In this document: positions 17,289 to 26,938 of the stretch, piece by piece
Numbering within the stretch: the first letter of the stretch is position 1
How the letters are laid out: every line of letters starts with the position of its first letter
The notes under the pieces: model-generated
The model's database searches: none
The model's input: only the letters and a program-made list of their open reading frames with translations
What the model was told of the DNA's origin: nothing
DNA from: CAUZJO01 sp963580245
Lineage (GTDB): Bacteria > Sumerlaeota > Sumerlaeia > MVZB01
Length of the DNA: 64,000 bases
Assembly (NCBI GenBank): GCA_963580245.1
Contig: CAUZJO010000002.1
Coordinates: 28,262-92,261 of the forward strand
Direction of reading: 5' to 3'
Translations under genes and position numbers: made by a program

Positions 17289-19322
17289 GTGGGTAAGGCA
17301 AAGGGCAAGACCAAGCAGACCCGCCGCGGCGCGCGCAAGGAGAGCGGTTCTCCTCTGGAGGGATTTCCAACACGAAAGCCTGGCTTCCGTTCGCTCGCCT
17401 CGGGCCTGTTCAGGCGCGAGAACGGGTGGATGCCGGTTCTGTTCGCGGCGGTGTTGATCGCTTACGTCCCGGCCCTGATGGGGGGATTCATCTGGGACGA
17501 CGATTATTACGTGACCGAGAACCAGACGTTGCGATCGGCCAAGGGGCTCTGGCACCTGTGGTTCAACATCGGCGCGACCCCACAGTATTACCCGCTGGTC
17601 TTCAGCACGTTTTGGGTTGAATACCACCTGTGGGGCCTGAACCCCTTCGGCTACCACCTGACCAACGTCCTGTTGCATACGCTCAACAGCCTGCTGATCT
17701 TCGGGGTGCTCTCCTATCTGAGGGTCCCCGGCGCGTTGCTTGTCGCAGTCATCTTCGGCCTGCATCCCGTGCACGTCGAATCGGTCGCATGGATCACCGA
17801 ACGTAAAAACGTCCTATCGTGCTTCTGCTACTTGATGTCCCTCAACGTAGCGGTCCGCTTTTTCCGCGTCGAGCCCGGGGCACAACTCGCGAGAGCGCCG
17901 GGGTCGCCGCGATCTCGCTGGGGGCTTTACGTTGCCGGGCTCCTTTTCTATGTCGCCGCGTTGCTGAGCAAGACGGTCACCTGCTCCCTGCCCGCGATCG
18001 TGTTGGTCATCCTGTGGTGGAAACGCGACCGGATCGCCAAGCGCGAGGCGTTGCTCATGGCCCCGTTCTTCGGGGTCGGGCTCGCTTTGGGGTTAGTCAC
18101 GATCTGGATGGAGAAAAACGTCGTCGGCGCATTCGGCGAGCAGTGGGATCTATCCATCATCGATCGCTGCCTCGTGGCCGGGCGCGTCCTGTGGTTTTAC
18201 GTCGGGAAGCTCCTGTGGCCCGATCCGTTGGCGTTCACTTATCCAAGGTGGGCAATCGATTCGGCCGTCGCCTGGCAGTACGCATTCCCCATCGGCGTCG
18301 TGATCGTAGTGGCCGGGCTCTGGTTTTTGCGCGGGCGGATCGGAAAGGCTCCCCTGGCGGCCGTCCTGTTCTTCATCATCACCCTTTCACCCGCCCTTGG
18401 GTTTATTGACGTCTTCCCGATGCAGTATTCCTATGTCGCCGACCATTTCCAATACCATGCCAGCATCGGGATGATCGCGCTGTTGGCCGGGATCATCACG
18501 ACTTTGATCGGCCTGCTTGCCCTCCAACCCCGGCGCTGGGGATACGCGGCCTGTGGGTTGTGGCTGATCGCGCTGGCGGTGCTGACATTTCGTCAAGGGT
18601 TCGCATACGAAGGCCTGGTGCCGCTCTGGGAACACACGATCAAGAGTAACCCCGACTCATGGCTGGCGCACAATAATATTGGTTGCGAACTCTACGAGGC
18701 CGGGGAGAAGGAAAGGGGGCTGTATCATTTTAAGGAGTCGCTACGGGCGAATCCGAATTACGCGAATGCCCACGTAAACTTCGGCAACACGCTGCTCGAT
18801 CAAGGCAAGACCGACCAGGCGCTCGAGTCTTATCGCCGGGCCACCGAACTTGATTCTTACGACCCGACGCCGCATTTCAGTATCGCCACCGTTATGCTTC
18901 AAAACCAGCGGCTTGACGAGGCCGAAGTCCACTTTCGCAAAGCGATCGAACTCCATCCGAAACACGCCGACGCACTGAATTCTCTGGCCCTCATTCGAGG
19001 AGTGCAAGGCGACGACGAGCAAGCCATCGACTATCACCGGCGGGCGATCGAAGTGAACCCGCGACTGACGCCGGCCCGCGTCGGCCTCGGCATGGCCCTG
19101 GCCCGCGGGGGCCAGTTGCGCGAGGCGGTCGAGCAATTCTCCATCGCGCTCCAGATCGAGCCCAATGCCCTCAATGCCCGCCTCTACCTGGCCCACGCCC
19201 TTCGCGACCTTTCCCTCCTGGAAGAAGCCATCGCCGAGTACCAGCGAGTCTTGGCGGCCCGACCCGATTGGCGCGAGGCCCAGGAAGGACTCAGAAAGAC
19301 ACGGGCGCGGCGGAAGAGATGA
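17289..19322 (+). CDS. Membrane glycosyltransferase-like protein with C-terminal TPR repeats
   Basis: A 677-residue protein. The N-terminal ~430 residues have about ten membrane spans and resemble TMTC / family 39-like protein O-mannosyltransferases: the acidic loop GGFIWDDDYYVTEN, GLNPFGYHLTNVLLH, and GLHPVHVESVAWITERKN are characteristic. From about residue 440 there are at least six TPR units (for example NNIGCELYEAGEKERGLYHF). Such proteins are common in Planctomycetota and related phyla, where they may glycosylate exported proteins using lipid-linked sugars. The start is a GTG at 17289, four bases after the transposase remnant. The precise donor and acceptor are not known. Confidence 0.8.
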   Translation: MGKAKGKTKQTRRGARKESGSPLEGFPTRKPGFRSLASGLFRRENGWMPVLFAAVLIAYVPALMGGFIWDDDYYVTENQTLRSAKGLWHLWFNIGATPQYYPLVFSTFWVEYHLWGLNPFGYHLTNVLLHTLNSLLIFGVLSYLRVPGALLVAVIFGLHPVHVESVAWITERKNVLSCFCYLMSLNVAVRFFRVEPGAQLARAPGSPRSRWGLYVAGLLFYVAALLSKTVTCSLPAIVLVILWWKRDRIAKREALLMAPFFGVGLALGLVTIWMEKNVVGAFGEQWDLSIIDRCLVAGRVLWFYVGKLLWPDPLAFTYPRWAIDSAVAWQYAFPIGVVIVVAGLWFLRGRIGKAPLAAVLFFIITLSPALGFIDVFPMQYSYVADHFQYHASIGMIALLAGIITTLIGLLALQPRRWGYAACGLWLIALAVLTFRQGFAYEGLVPLWEHTIKSNPDSWLAHNNIGCELYEAGEKERGLYHFKESLRANPNYANAHVNFGNTLLDQGKTDQALESYRRATELDSYDPTPHFSIATVMLQNQRLDEAEVHFRKAIELHPKHADALNSLALIRGVQGDDEQAIDYHRRAIEVNPRLTPARVGLGMALARGGQLREAVEQFSIALQIEPNALNARLYLAHALRDLSLLEEAIAEYQRVLAARPDWREAQEGLRKTRARRKR

Positions 19323-19508
19323 GACGCGTTTTCTTGCAACAATCAGACGGTCAATGGTGTTTAATACCAGTGGAGAGAGGAAAGGCTCTGCCCTGTAGAT
19401 GTATGATCAACCCCAGCGGTGATTTCATGCTTAGCATTGCAGGAGAAACGGGGAGCCGCCCGTTTAGTTGACGACAATCTTGGTTCGTTAGGAAATGGGA
19501 TTCAGCGG

Positions 19509-21404
19509 ATGATTCCTACCAATCGAACGAAACCACGGGCTTCCGCTTGGGTCTTGTGCGGCGTATGTATCTGCGCCGTGTCGCCGGTCTGGGCGCAGTC
19601 GGGCCTGGAATGGGTCACCACGGAGAATACCGTTCACTGGGCCGCGCGATCCGATCATACAACCGTGGTATTTGACGACAGGATATGGGTTCTCGGCGGC
19701 CGATTCAGGGACGACGTGCGCAACGACGTGTGGCATTCTCCGGATGGGGTCAATTGGACGAAAGTCCTGGAATCCGCGCCCTGGCCGCCTCGTTGTGATC
19801 ATACCTCCGTTGTTTATGACGGGAGAATCTGGGTCATGGGCGGAAACGGCCGGGAAGAAGATGGAGGGTACATCAAACTCGGCGACGTCTGGTCCTCCTC
19901 CGACGGCGTCAACTGGACAGAAGCCACCCGTGACGCCCCATGGTCCGATGGAGAGGGCCAGTTGGGCCACACCTCCGTGGTCTACGCGAATAAAATCTGG
20001 CTGCTGGGGGGATACTCCGGATCAGACCGGCGTAACGACGCATGGCATACGACGGACGGAATAAACTGGGTTCAGGCGACGGGGTCAGCCCCTTGGGCTC
20101 TTCGGTACGGTCACTCTTCGGTTGTTTCCCAAGATAAAATTTAGATTTTCGGCGGCTACACGCTGTCCGACAGCGACGTTTGGCATTCGAGCGATGGCAT
20201 CGCATGGACGCACGTCCTCGTCAAGGCACCGTGGTGGCTGTAGCGTCGCGACCATACCTCATTGGTCTTCGACGGTAAGATCTGGTTGATGGGCGGTCGG
20301 AAAGACCCTGTCTGGAGTTCTGATGACGGCATAAACTGGACCCGAGTCCTGGATGAAACACCCGGGTGCCGGCGAGATGGGCCGACGTCGGTTGTCTTCA
20401 ACGACCGCATGTGGATTCTAGGCGGTGGAGGAGGTTCCTTTTATTATGAGAGGGACGTATGGTCTTCGGCCGATGGGGCGAACTGGTCGGAGATGAGTAA
20501 ACTCCACTGGGCAAGGCGCTATCGCCACGCGTCCGTCGTCTTTGACGGTAAATTATGGGTCATCGGCGGCGCAACGAATGATGTCTGGTCCTCCGAGGAT
20601 GGGGCGTGTTGGCTCAGGGTGACGGACTCGGCGCCGTGGGCGCCGAGATTTGGACACGCCTCGGTTGTCTTCAAGGACAAAATCTGGGTCATCGGGGGTG
20701 GAGACTGGGCCCACGGAGGCAAGAATGACGTCTGGAGTACGGAGAATGTCGCCGACTGGACCGAGGTCCTGTCCGCGGCCCCGTGGCCGGTATCTTCCGC
20801 TCTCACGGCGGTCGTCTTCGACGATAAGATGTGGGTCATTGGTTTTTTTGCCACCGATGACTCCACCGCCACGACGACTCTGTTCAACGCTGTTTGGAGT
20901 TCCGAAGATGGGATCAGTTGGATCGAGGTGAACAACCAACCCGCCTGGGCCCCACGAGTTGGATATAGATTGGTGGTCCATGAGGGTCAGTTATGGGTCA
21001 TCGGAGGCTCGGATATGGGCGACGTGTGGGTCTCCACCGATGGCGTGAGCTGGACGCAAGTGGTCGAACGAGGCGCCCTGGTCGCCACGGACGGACCACG
21101 CCAGTGTCGTCTTCGACGATGAAATCTGGCTCATCGGCGGCAGAGGACCGATTCGCTTCGAGAATCTCAACACCCGACACGACGTTTGGCGTTCCAGCGA
21201 TGGGAAAAACTGGAGGCAGGTCACCGATTATACCTCGGCCGCGGGTCGGGTCGGGTCGGTCACAGCTCGGTCGTCCATAATGGCCAAGTATGGGTGATTG
21301 GAGGGGCCCGCAATGGGGGCTATTCGGGTTCGATTCCTCAACACGACACCTGGCATTCAATCATATCCCACAATGCCAACCGCCTTTGGAGCCTTTACAA
21401 TTGA
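19509..21404 (+). pseudogene. Exported kelch/beta-propeller-like protein, broken
   Basis: The frame starts with a signal peptide (residues 1-28, ending SPVWAQS) and then repeats a unit of about 50 residues containing HxSVVFDxxxWVxGG and DVWxSxDGxNW, a kelch-like propeller. It is interrupted by TAG codons at 20142 (where the repeat consensus expects tryptophan, KIWIFGG) and 20241. A frameshift near 21071-21079 (an extra G) moves it out of frame, and a 5-bp tandem duplication in GGGTC repeats at 21243-21257 moves it back; without the duplication the translation reads GRVGHSSVV. With two stops and two shifts it is almost certainly not functional. Its original role was probably secreted or surface-located. 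Confidence 0.85.
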
Positions 21405-21449
21405 TCCGGCGATATACATATTTCAGCGAGGAAGATTGGAGCGCGTCGT

Positions 21450-22481
21450 TTGAAGCCGATACTCGCCCTCACCCAAGGCGACCCCGCCGGGATCGGGCCG
21501 GAATTGTGCTTGAAGGCCATCGCCGACGAATCGGTCTTGGCGGGCTGCCGGCCGATGATCATCGGCGACCTGTGTGTGCTGGAGCAGGTCGGCGAACGGT
21601 TGAATCTCGCCCTGCCGTCCGAGGTCGTCCCGTCGGCCGAATTGTTTGTCCGTCGGGGCGCCTCGACCAAGGAATCGGAGCGCGCGTTTCTGGAGCGGGC
21701 CGACCGGCCGGTCCTGATCGATTGCGCCTGTATCGCGGGAGCGGTCGAACCCGGACGCGCGACGTGCGAGGGCGGCGAGGCGTCTTATCGCTATATCGCC
21801 ACGGCGGCCGAGGGGGCGATTGACGGACTGTTCGATGCCGTCGTCACCGCCCCGATCACAAAATCCACGCTGCGGATGGCGGGCGTCCATGAGCCGGGTC
21901 ACACCGAAATCCTGGCGCGTCTGACCGGGACCAAGGACACCGTGATGTTGCTCTACAGCCCGCGCATCGCGGTCAGTTTGGTCACGATTCACCAGCCGCT
22001 ATCGACCGTTCCCGGCTCCCTGACAGTTGAGGCGATCGTCCGCACGGCCCACCTGACGCGCGAGGCGATCCATCGGCTGCGGGGACGTGAGCCGCGACTG
22101 GCGGTCCTGGGGCTGAACCCCCATGCCGGCGAGGAGGGAATGTTCGGCCGTGAAGAGATCGAGATTGTCACCCCGGCGATCGAACAATGTCGCGCCGAAG
22201 GGCTGGACGTCGAAGGCCCGCTCCCGCCCGACGCCGCCTTCATGCCGCACAACCTCGAACGCTTCGACGCCCACGTCGCCCTCTATCACGATCAGGGCCT
22301 GATCCCGTTCAAGATGATCTCGATGCACGATGGGGTCAACACGACGCTCGGCCTGCCGATCATCCGCACCTCGCCCGACCACGGCACCGCTTACGACATC
22401 GCCTGGCGGGGCAAGGCGGACCCATCGAGCATGCTCGCGGCGATCCATCTGGCCGCGAACCTGGCCGGGGCCGCGGAATGA
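21450..22481 (+). CDS. pdxA: 4-hydroxythreonine-4-phosphate dehydrogenase
   Basis: PdxA oxidises 4-phosphohydroxy-L-threonine in the DXP-dependent route to pyridoxal phosphate. Signature words are TQGDPAGIGPELCLKA at the N-terminus, VTAPITKS, the metal-binding histidines in HEPGHTEILA, YHDQGLIPFK and RTSPDHGTAYDIA. The 343-residue length is typical. The start is a TTG at 21450 with GGAG seven bases upstream; no ATG is nearby. It converges on the DUF1223 gene with a 34-bp gap. The assignment is secure. Confidence 0.96.
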   Translation: MKPILALTQGDPAGIGPELCLKAIADESVLAGCRPMIIGDLCVLEQVGERLNLALPSEVVPSAELFVRRGASTKESERAFLERADRPVLIDCACIAGAVEPGRATCEGGEASYRYIATAAEGAIDGLFDAVVTAPITKSTLRMAGVHEPGHTEILARLTGTKDTVMLLYSPRIAVSLVTIHQPLSTVPGSLTVEAIVRTAHLTREAIHRLRGREPRLAVLGLNPHAGEEGMFGREEIEIVTPAIEQCRAEGLDVEGPLPPDAAFMPHNLERFDAHVALYHDQGLIPFKMISMHDGVNTTLGLPIIRTSPDHGTAYDIAWRGKADPSSMLAAIHLAANLAGAAE

Positions 22482-22515
22482 TAGGTATCTGAAAAAAACC
22501 GGACAAGCGGACCAA

Positions 22516-23352
22516 CTACGGCTCGACGGAGGCTTGCGTTTTCGGCCCCCGCCCACTCGTCAGGTCGGCCTGGGTCGCCGCGACGATGCGATACGATTTG
22601 GGATCCTGCGCAAAGGCGATCACCGAGGCATGTTCCGACTTGAACAACTTCGGGGGGAAAAGAGATAACGAACCTTGAGCGTCGCCGGTCAGGGGCAGAC
22701 TTTTGAAGACGCGCACGACGTTCTCGTGGTGGAGAGTACGTCCGGCGTTTTCGCCCCGGCCGACCGCCGTGACCAGCCCGCGTTCGAGCAGAGCCACGTT
22801 TAATAGCACCGTTTTCCCCAATGCGTTTAACTCGTAGCCGACCTTTACGCCCTCCGGCGCCGGCTCCACGTTCAATGCAAGTCTGACGGCGGCTGGGAGT
22901 CCTAAGGCCGCTTCGATGGCCTGGCGTCCCTTGTCACGGTCGGACCCGACGAACGCATCCGCGCCGTTGACGATCATCTGGGGCGTATAAACGTTCCCGG
23001 CTCGCAAAGCCTGCGCGTAACCCTGCTGTCGCTTGGTGTGCGCCGCATCGCCGAAAGGGTCCTTCCAGCCCAGATAGTCCCAGTAATCGACGTGGAAGGC
23101 CAACGTGTAGACCCGCCCGCCCGAGGCGCGGGCCTCGCGGGTCAAATCGCCCACGAATGCCTCGGCCGGAGGGCAGCTCGAACATCCCTCGGAGGTAAAC
23201 AACTCGACCACGGCGAATGGAGGCGCCGGCGCGGTAGGCGGAGACGGCCCCTCCTCGGCGGCGCCACGTTCAGAGACGGCAAGGGCGAGCCCCAGCAGTG
23301 AGAAGAGGCTCAATTGCCTGGTGCGCGCGCGATGGTTGGGGCACTCATTCAT
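22516..23352 (-). CDS. Secreted DUF1223 protein (thioredoxin-like)
   Basis: A 278-residue protein with an N-terminal signal segment and the DUF1223 hallmark VELFTSEGCSSCPPAEAF, a C-x2-C thioredoxin-like site, followed by TLAFHVDYWDYLGWKDPF and VYTPQMIVNG. DUF1223 proteins are exported and their substrate is unknown; a disulfide or redox role is inferred from the CSSC motif. The C-terminal half is an immunoglobulin-like or uncharacterised extension. It is convergent with pdxA, and no partner gene is adjacent. Confidence 0.87.
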   Translation of the reverse strand: MNECPNHRARTRQLSLFSLLGLALAVSERGAAEEGPSPPTAPAPPFAVVELFTSEGCSSCPPAEAFVGDLTREARASGGRVYTLAFHVDYWDYLGWKDPFGDAAHTKRQQGYAQALRAGNVYTPQMIVNGADAFVGSDRDKGRQAIEAALGLPAAVRLALNVEPAPEGVKVGYELNALGKTVLLNVALLERGLVTAVGRGENAGRTLHHENVVRVFKSLPLTGDAQGSLSLFPPKLFKSEHASVIAFAQDPKSYRIVAATQADLTSGRGPKTQASVEP

Positions 23353-23651
23353 TCAGTCAAGCCTACCCATTTTTTCCGCCCGCGGCAATATCGATATCGG
23401 CGATTGAGGATGAGCATCCTGGCGCTAGACTATGCTTCAAGTCGAGAGGTAAGATTTGGTGGCGTTTGACGGGACCCTGGGGGAACGCAGTCCAATTGTC
23501 GGACCCGCCAAGGGACGATCTAAGACTCCCCCGAACGGGAATTGGTACGTTTTGAATCAACCGTCAGCCAAGAGCATCTCGTGCGCGGCTTTCAACTGTC
23601 TGTCGGCTGCGTTCACAGAGGTCAAAACGTGGCCAAGAGTTGAGAATTTAG

Positions 23652-23758
23652 TGAGCATCGCACGGATTCGGCATTCACGATGCCTATCGGCGATCTGTTC
23701 GGGCTTGCTCCCGCTGATCGCTGTCTCTCTTTTCTTTCAATCTCGCTTGGGCGCCCAA
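23652..23758 (+). pseudogene. Possible 5' remnant: signal peptide only
   Basis: From a GTG at 23652 the plus strand encodes a convincing export signal: a basic start, a hydrophobic core around ICSGLLPLIAVSLFF and a cleavage-like LGAQP. After about residue 38 the frame becomes the antisense of the FG-GAP gene and ends at 23860. It looks like the 5' end of a lost exported-protein gene fused tail to tail with a truncated gene. It could be chance, since the stretch is short. The rest of 23353-23736 shows nothing else. Confidence 0.3.
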
Positions 23759-24555
23759 CCCGTGACTCCAACCCGAGCGGATTCGGACGGCGCATACAGA
23801 ATATCGAGGAATCCATCCTCATTGATATCAGCGATGTGCGCGCCAACTCTAGATGGCTGACTCGAGGTGACTTGATGTTCCGTCCATTGGCCGCTTGGCA
23901 TATTACCGGGAGCAGGGAGAGGGTTCTCCAGCCAATAGCCGTTGATGGCTACATCGAGGTCGCCGTCGCCATCAATGTCGCCCAGAGCCGTCCTTTCTTC
24001 AGGTCTTGTGCTTATTTCGATCTTCGACCAGGCGCTGGGACTCGTCTGAAGAAACAATGTCGTGGTTCCGATTCGAACCACGACGTCGAGCAGGCCATTA
24101 TTATCGACGTCGCCCACTTCAACGTCATGCGCGCCCGCATCTCCGATATGGTGCTCCACCCAAGGGGTCGTGGGGTCTCCGGCGGGTAGAACCGGGTTCT
24201 CATACCACCAAACGGATTTCCCTTTATTCGTGCCTTTAGGAATAATCGCATCCAAGTCACCGTCATTATCAACGTCACCGACCTGCATGTCGGTCGTGTA
24301 GGTGCTCCCCGTGGCAATTTGATGTTTGGTCCAGTCGGGATAGGCGTACCAGACCAGGCCGTCGTTGCCATCCGCCGAACTCGCGGCCATGACATCGATA
24401 AAACCATCCAGATCGATGTCTCCCAATGCTTTCACATGGGGATGCAATATTGCGCCGGGGCCATCGACGATAACGTTTTGAAATTGGAGGTTCTGGGCGC
24501 CGACAAGGCCCGCCAATGGAATAAAACATATGGATCCCCATTGCCAACTCCTCAT
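23737..24555 (-). CDS. Exported FG-GAP/VCBS-repeat protein, apparently C-terminally truncated
   Basis: A 272-residue product with a signal peptide (ending VGAQN) and repeated calcium-binding loops: GDIDLDGFID, GDVDNDGDLDAI, GDVDNNGLLDVV, GDIDGDGDLDVA and ADINEDGFLDIL. These are FG-GAP/VCBS beta-propeller repeats of secreted or surface proteins. The start is well supported, with AAAGGAG seven bases before the ATG at 24555. After the fifth repeat the sequence changes to VGVTGWAPKRD and stops, without completing a propeller, exactly where the plus-strand signal-peptide remnant begins. It is most likely a truncated gene. Confidence 0.75.
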   Translation of the reverse strand: MRSWQWGSICFIPLAGLVGAQNLQFQNVIVDGPGAILHPHVKALGDIDLDGFIDVMAASSADGNDGLVWYAYPDWTKHQIATGSTYTTDMQVGDVDNDGDLDAIIPKGTNKGKSVWWYENPVLPAGDPTTPWVEHHIGDAGAHDVEVGDVDNNGLLDVVVRIGTTTLFLQTSPSAWSKIEISTRPEERTALGDIDGDGDLDVAINGYWLENPLPAPGNMPSGQWTEHQVTSSQPSRVGAHIADINEDGFLDILYAPSESARVGVTGWAPKRD

Positions 24556-25232
24556 GATGAACTCCTTTCATGAGGCGAACTAGAAATACATATTTGACCG
24601 ATGCGTTGAGGAATACTTTGCCACCAACTCGCGTCATGGAGCGACTTCGATCAATACTGATTTTGGCTGGCTTGGCACAACGATCCCAATCGTCTATTAT
24701 CGGGCGACTAACTTACTTATCCGAAACGATTGTGGGGTTACATCTACTTCACTTAACGTCCGCGGGTGGGCGGAGTCTAAGCCGAAAAATACGCTGCACG
24801 AAATCGCGCCTGTTCGCAATGAAAAACTCTCCCTTGTGAACGGGGAAATCGCGCGCGTGGGAGCGAAGTCGGTGTTTCGTGTCCGCGCCATAACTCGTCG
24901 CGCACTGTCAATACTACGTTTAGCCCACGGGCGAACCGCTTGTGGTCGGCGAGGCCTCATCGGCCTATTTCCCTCGCCACTCGGGCGCGCCCCGAGCTGA
25001 ATAATGAGCTGTCACTCCATGGGTTTCGGCTACCAGCATCGTTGCGTCTTCAAGCCATGCCTCTCGGGATTATGTCCTGTAGCCCCGTATCGGCCACCCG
25101 ACAACTTTCGCTGAAGCAACGACTCTATTTTGTTACAGCGCCGCGCGAGCGCTCATGGCATGACATGAGGTGAGGAATGAGAAGGTCTGATGCTCGTCGG
25201 GGCGTTTCGGACTGGCGGGCGCATTCTAAAGA
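24556..25232. other. Non-coding, lower-GC stretch
   Basis: About 680 bp between the FG-GAP gene and a 129-bp repeat. Open frames of 60-90 codons exist on both strands but none has a ribosome-binding site, a family resemblance or the codon use of neighbouring genes. The base composition is less GC-rich than the housekeeping genes. I see no RNA gene or clear promoter. It is probably eroded accessory DNA. Confidence 0.5.
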
Positions 25233-25361
25233 GCACCTCTAAGAATTCAGTCCCGGCAGGGACGATTGCTTTCAGCCCGCCATGCAAGTGGCGGGAAATC
25301 AAACCGATAACGAATTGGAGTCCCGTAGGGACGACTGCAAACCGGGTTTTTAGAGGTTCCC
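25233..25361 (-). repeat. 129-bp palindromic element, copy 1 (inverted orientation)
   Basis: One of three near-identical 129-bp elements. Its ends form an inverted repeat based on CCTCTAAAAATTC-like termini, and inside are hairpins with GTCCCGGCAGGGAC, CCCGCCATGCAAGTGGCGGG and GTCCCGTAGGGAC. It is in the opposite orientation to the copies at 38458 and 46917. The hexamer CTAAAG occurs on both sides (25226-25231 and 25361-25366) and may be a target duplication. The element ends at the last base of the aminotransferase stop codon, so it may also act as that gene's transcription terminator. Confidence 0.85.
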
Positions 25362-26554
25362 TAAAGTCTCTTCAAGAACCGCCCAATCCCCTCCAGCGCC
25401 AAGTCAAGCGTGTCGAATCCCACGGCGTAGGCAATCCGGACATGGCCCTCGCCCGCCTGGCCGAAGGCGCTGCCGGGGACGATGGCGATCGATTCCTCTT
25501 CGATCAGCCGGCGGCAGAATTCAACCGAATCGAGGCCCGTGTGCTTGATGGAGGGGAACGCGTAGAACGCGCCGGCGGGCCGGTGGCAAGGGAGGCCGAT
25601 CTCGTTGAGGCCCTTGACGATCACGTTGCGCCGCTGGCGATAGACCTCGCACATGTGGCGTATGTCGTCCAGGCCGTCGCCCAGCGCGGCTTCGGCGGCG
25701 CGTTGGCCCATGATCGGGGCGCACATCACCGAGTACTGGTGGATTTTGGTCATCGCGGCGATCAGATCGGCCGGACCCGCCGCGTAGCCGATCCGCCAGC
25801 CGGTCATGGCGAAAGCCTTGGAGAACCCGGAGAGTAGGAGCGTCCGGTCGGCGGCCTCGGGGATCGCGGCCATGCTGACGTGCTCGTCGTCGTGGGTCAG
25901 CTCGGCGTAGACCTCGTCGCTGATGATGACGATTTGCCGCCTGGCCAGCCGCGCGGCGAGTTCCACGAGCTCGCCGCGCCCGAGCGTCATGCCGGTGGGG
26001 TTGTTGGGATAGTTGATCATGACGGCGCGAGTGCGGGGGGTGATGAGCCGCTCCAGACCCTCCAAATCGAGCTGGAAGCCGTCTTCGCCGCGCGCCGCGA
26101 GGATCACCGCCCGCCCGCCGGCCAGCGTCACCAGCGGGGCATTGGCCACGTAGCACGGTTCCCAGACGATCACCTCGTCGCCCGGGTTGAGCAGTGCCCG
26201 CAGGGCCAGGTCCAGGGCCTCGCTGACGCCGACGGTGACCAGGATTTCATCTTCGGGGTCGGCCTGAACGGCGAAGCGGTCGGCCAGGTACCCCGAGATC
26301 GCCTGGCGCAGACTCATTAGGCCGCTGTTGGAGGTGTAACTGGTCTCGCCGCGACCGAGCCGATACAGGGCCGCCTCGCGGATGCGCCACGGCGTCACGA
26401 AATCGGGTTCCCCAACCCCCAACGAGATGACGTCGTCGCGGCCGATCACCAATTCAAAAAAGGCCCGTATCCCGGAGGGCGGGACCGACTCGACCCGCTT
26501 CGCGATCCGCGACCGCTCGGGCTCGTCCAGGGGTATCGGCTCTTCGGAAGTCAT
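25361..26554 (-). CDS. PLP-dependent aminotransferase, class I/II
   Basis: A 397-residue fold-type I aminotransferase. The pyridoxal phosphate lysine is in SGFSKAFAMTGWRIGY, the substrate-binding region VINYPNNPTG-like (MINYPNNPTGMTLG) precedes it, and a conserved arginine lies in GHVRIAYA. It resembles the PatA/AraT group that handles aromatic amino acids or N-acetyl-diaminopimelate-type substrates; the exact substrate cannot be read from the sequence. The stop codon coincides with the border of a palindromic repeat. It is transcribed divergently from rny. Confidence 0.9.
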   Translation of the reverse strand: MTSEEPIPLDEPERSRIAKRVESVPPSGIRAFFELVIGRDDVISLGVGEPDFVTPWRIREAALYRLGRGETSYTSNSGLMSLRQAISGYLADRFAVQADPEDEILVTVGVSEALDLALRALLNPGDEVIVWEPCYVANAPLVTLAGGRAVILAARGEDGFQLDLEGLERLITPRTRAVMINYPNNPTGMTLGRGELVELAARLARRQIVIISDEVYAELTHDDEHVSMAAIPEAADRTLLLSGFSKAFAMTGWRIGYAAGPADLIAAMTKIHQYSVMCAPIMGQRAAEAALGDGLDDIRHMCEVYRQRRNVIVKGLNEIGLPCHRPAGAFYAFPSIKHTGLDSVEFCRRLIEEESIAIVPGSAFGQAGEGHVRIAYAVGFDTLDLALEGIGRFLKRL

Positions 26555-26938
26555 GCTGGCTATCCCAACGTGTGGAGGATCTGTTCGCTTGCCGTGTCAA
26601 CAGGTCTCATTGGTCTCGACACCGGCGAAACTACAATCCTTATAGAGTCCAGGGTAAGGCGAATGCAAGTTCCATGGGGTTATGGTTTGGATCAGACATC
26701 GGGAAGGGACGAGAAGTGATCCGAGAATATGACAAATAAGCCTATTTTAACAATAAACAGCGGCGGTGTCGAGGTTTGATCTTGACAGGTTGTCGGGAAA
26801 TCATGAGCATTATGCCAGAGATCTGGGCTTCGGCATGATTGCCACGCTCGGATCGAGGGACAAATCAACAAGCCATGGCGTATCAATGGTATGTTCGGGA
26901 TGGAGATTCACACACCATAGGAGGTTAACAGACTATCC
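26555..26938. promoter_or_regulatory. Divergent intergenic region before rny
   Basis: About 385 bp of lower GC between the aminotransferase gene and rny. A perfect TTGACA is at 26782-26787 on the plus strand, but the best downstream -10-like words (CATTAT, TATGCC) are 20-23 bases away, so the promoter is uncertain. An AGGAGG at 26919-26924 precedes the rny ATG by 14 bases, longer than usual. No gene is seen. Confidence 0.35.

Noticed and set aside
20142..20243. Possible stop-codon recoding (TAG read as tryptophan) in the kelch gene
   Set aside because: TAG ends asd and other intact genes in the window, and the same gene also has two frameshifts. The lesions in nfi and the STAS gene use TGA, so there is no consistent recoding.
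24570..24839. An 89-codon frame in the low-GC gap
   Set aside because: No ribosome-binding site, no homology I recognise and unusual amino-acid composition.
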